DNA of 6,313 nt from assembly GCA_007134405.1 (NCBI GenBank), contig SLKW01000172.1, positions 1 to 6,313 on the forward strand, given 5' to 3'. Position 1 is the stretch's first letter, and each line of letters opens with the position of its first letter. The stretch comes from Paracoccaceae bacterium. GTDB lineage: Bacteria > Pseudomonadota > Alphaproteobacteria > Rhodobacterales > Rhodobacteraceae. This document shows positions 4,760 through 6,313 of this stretch, one piece after another. The notes below the pieces were generated by a model that worked only from the letters and a program-made list of their open reading frames with translations, had not been told where the DNA came from and searched no databases. The translations under genes were made by a program, and so were the position numbers.

Positions 4760-6313
4760 CTACCCTTGCAGCGTGCGCACGCCGATCCCCTCCTTGCGCG
4801 CCTGCATGGCGGCGACCGCGGCAATCGCTCCGGCGGCGGTGGTGTAGTAGGGGATCTTGTCCATCAGCGTGTTGGTGCGGATCTCGCGGCTGTCGGCGAT
4901 GGCCTGCGCCCCCTCGGTCGTGTTGAGCACGAGTGCGATATCGCCGTTCTTCAGCCGGTCGACGATGTTCGGCCGACCCTCGTAGACCTTGTTGACCGGC
5001 ACGGAATCGACCCCCTGCCCGGCCAGCCATTTCGCCGTCCCGCTGGTGGCGACAAGCTCGAACCCCATCGCGGCCAACTCGCGCGCCGCCTGCGCCATCG
5101 GCGCGGTCTTGTCGGCGTCGCGGATCGAGATGAAGACGCGCCCACCCTCGGGCAGGATCGTGCCGGCGCCCATTTGCGCCTTCAGGAACGCCAGCGCGAA
5201 GTTGCGGTCCCAGCCCATCACCTCGCCGGTCGAGCGCATCTCGGGGCCGAGCAGCGTATCGACCCCCGGAAAACGCGCAAACGGGAGCACCGCCTCCTTG
5301 ACCGAATACCAGGGCGTGATCGGATCGGCGAGCGTCAGCGGGTCGGCCAGCGGCAGGTCGGTGTCCGGTCCCACCCCTTCCGGATAGGGCTCGCGCAGCG
5401 GGAAGCGCTCGAGGCTCTCGCCCGCCATCAGCCGCGCGGCGATGGAGGCGATCGCGCTGTCGGTCGCCTTCGCCACGAAGGGCACCGTCCGCGACGCACG
5501 GGGGTTCACCTCCAGCACGTAGATCTCGCCGTCCTTGATCGCGAACTGCACGTTCATCAGCCCGACGACGTTGAGCCCCTTCGCCAGAAGCTCGGTCTGC
5601 CGCTTCAGCTCCGCCACCGTCGCCTCGGTCAGCGAATGTGGCGGCAGGCAGCAGGCGCTGTCGCCCGAATGCACGCCCGCCTCCTCGATATGCTCCATGA
5701 TGCCGGCAACATGCACCGAGGTGCCGTCCGACAGCGCATCGACATCGACCTCGATCGCGCCCGACAGGTAGCTGTCCAGCAGCACCGGGTTCTTGCCCGA
5801 CACATCCACCGCACTCGTGATGTAGCGCTGCAGGTGATCGCGGTCGCGCACGATCTCCATCGCCCGGCCGCCCAGAACGTAGGACGGCCGGATGACCAGC
5901 GGAAAGCCCACGGCCTCGGCGATCTCCATGGCCTGCGCGTCGCTCGATGCGATGCCGTTCACCGGCTGCTTCAGGCCCAGCTCGTTCAGAAGCTTCTGAA
6001 ACCGCTCGCGGTCCTCGGCCAGGTCGATGGCATCGGGCGAGGTGCCCAGGATCGGGATCCCCTCGGCCTCGAGGTCATTGGCCAGCTTCAGCGGCGTCTG
6101 CCCGCCGAACTGGACGATGACGCCGTGCAGCGTGCCGTTCTCCTGCTCCACGCGCAGGATCTCCAGCACATGCTCCAGCGTCAGCGGCTCGAAGTAAAGC
6201 CGGTCCGAGGTGTCATAGTCCGTGCTGACCGTCTCGGGGTTGCAGTTGACCATGATCGTCTCATAGCCCGCCTCGGTCAGCGCGAAACAGGCATGGCAGC
6301 AGCAATAGTCGAA
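4760..6313 (-). CDS. carB: CarB, carbamoyl-phosphate synthase large subunit (C-terminal 517 residues; start outside window)
   Basis: This fragment is the second half of CarB, which makes carbamoyl phosphate from glutamine-derived ammonia, bicarbonate and 2 ATP for pyrimidine and arginine synthesis. Seen: the frame is open to the right edge ([20 protein letters not shown]), so the Met at 6253 is internal. Next come [29 protein letters not shown], then the carbamate-phosphorylating ATP-grasp domain with [34 protein letters not shown] and the metal-binding [12 protein letters not shown] (268-279). The C-terminal MGS-like regulatory domain starts near residue 391. T423, T426 and K442 (in [11 protein letters not shown]) align with E. 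coli residues that bind the allosteric effectors IMP and UMP, suggesting retained nucleotide regulation. A 33-residue linker before WYSVKE (302-334) is longer than in E. coli. The gene ends TLQG-TAG. The roughly 550 N-terminal residues lie outside the window. Confidence 0.98.
   Translation of the reverse strand, partial: FDYCCCHACFALTEAGYETIMVNCNPETVSTDYDTSDRLYFEPLTLEHVLEILRVEQENGTLHGVIVQFGGQTPLKLANDLEAEGIPILGTSPDAIDLAEDRERFQKLLNELGLKQPVNGIASSDAQAMEIAEAVGFPLVIRPSYVLGGRAMEIVRDRDHLQRYITSAVDVSGKNPVLLDSYLSGAIEVDVDALSDGTSVHVAGIMEHIEEAGVHSGDSACCLPPHSLTEATVAELKRQTELLAKGLNVVGLMNVQFAIKDGEIYVLEVNPRASRTVPFVAKATDSAIASIAARLMAGESLERFPLREPYPEGVGPDTDLPLADPLTLADPITPWYSVKEAVLPFARFPGVDTLLGPEMRSTGEVMGWDRNFALAFLKAQMGAGTILPEGGRVFISIRDADKTAPMAQAARELAAMGFELVATSGTAKWLAGQGVDSVPVNKVYEGRPNIVDRLKNGDIALVLNTTEGAQAIADSREIRTNTLMDKIPYYTTAAGAIAAVAAMQARKEGIGVRTLQG

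Noticed and set aside
3360..5030. A 556-codon open frame on the minus strand, opposite all of fliI and running into carB
   Set aside because: Its translation is low-complexity Arg/Ala/Gly-rich with no recognisable domain. It lies antisense to a clear FliI and out of frame with CarB. Long open antisense frames are expected where third positions are mostly G or C.

Overview
The window is high-GC DNA with a compact flagellar gene block followed by the 3' half of a housekeeping biosynthetic gene. Gene content, gene order and protein character point to an alphaproteobacterium, most likely of the Rhodobacterales (Roseobacter/Rhodobacter type). This is inferred from family knowledge, not from a database search. 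carB next to the block suggests a chromosomal location.

Layout. On the minus strand, read from about 3290 down to 1, lies a tightly packed operon: flgB, flgC, fliE, fliQ, flgF, flgG, flgA. Gaps are 3 to 18 nt, each start has a purine-rich ribosome binding site, and flgG overlaps flgA at TGATG. flgA runs off the left edge, probably lacking only its last residues. On the plus strand, fliI (3393-4703) is divergent from flgB across a 102-bp intergenic region that is distinctly AT-rich and contains several short palindromes. On the minus strand at the right end, convergent with fliI, is the C-terminal 517 residues of carB, the large subunit of carbamoyl-phosphate synthase. Its 5' half is outside the window.

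How the genes work together. FlgB, FlgC and FlgF are proximal rod proteins and FlgG is the distal rod protein. FliE joins the rod to the MS ring and export gate. FliQ is a membrane component of the flagellar type III export gate. FlgA is a secreted chaperone for P-ring assembly. FliI is the ATPase that energises export of rod, hook and filament subunits. The operon therefore encodes most of the rod plus one gate subunit, the export ATPase and the P-ring chaperone, all used in the early to middle stage of basal-body assembly. carB is functionally unrelated (pyrimidine and arginine synthesis).

I found no mobile element, CRISPR array, tRNA, rRNA or defence system, and no stretch over 300 bases without a gene. 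The window looks like an ordinary core-genome segment. The points worth a second look are the divergent regulatory region, the mixed fli/flg operon carrying fliQ, a short FlgA, fliI without an adjacent fliH or fliJ, and a long linker in CarB.
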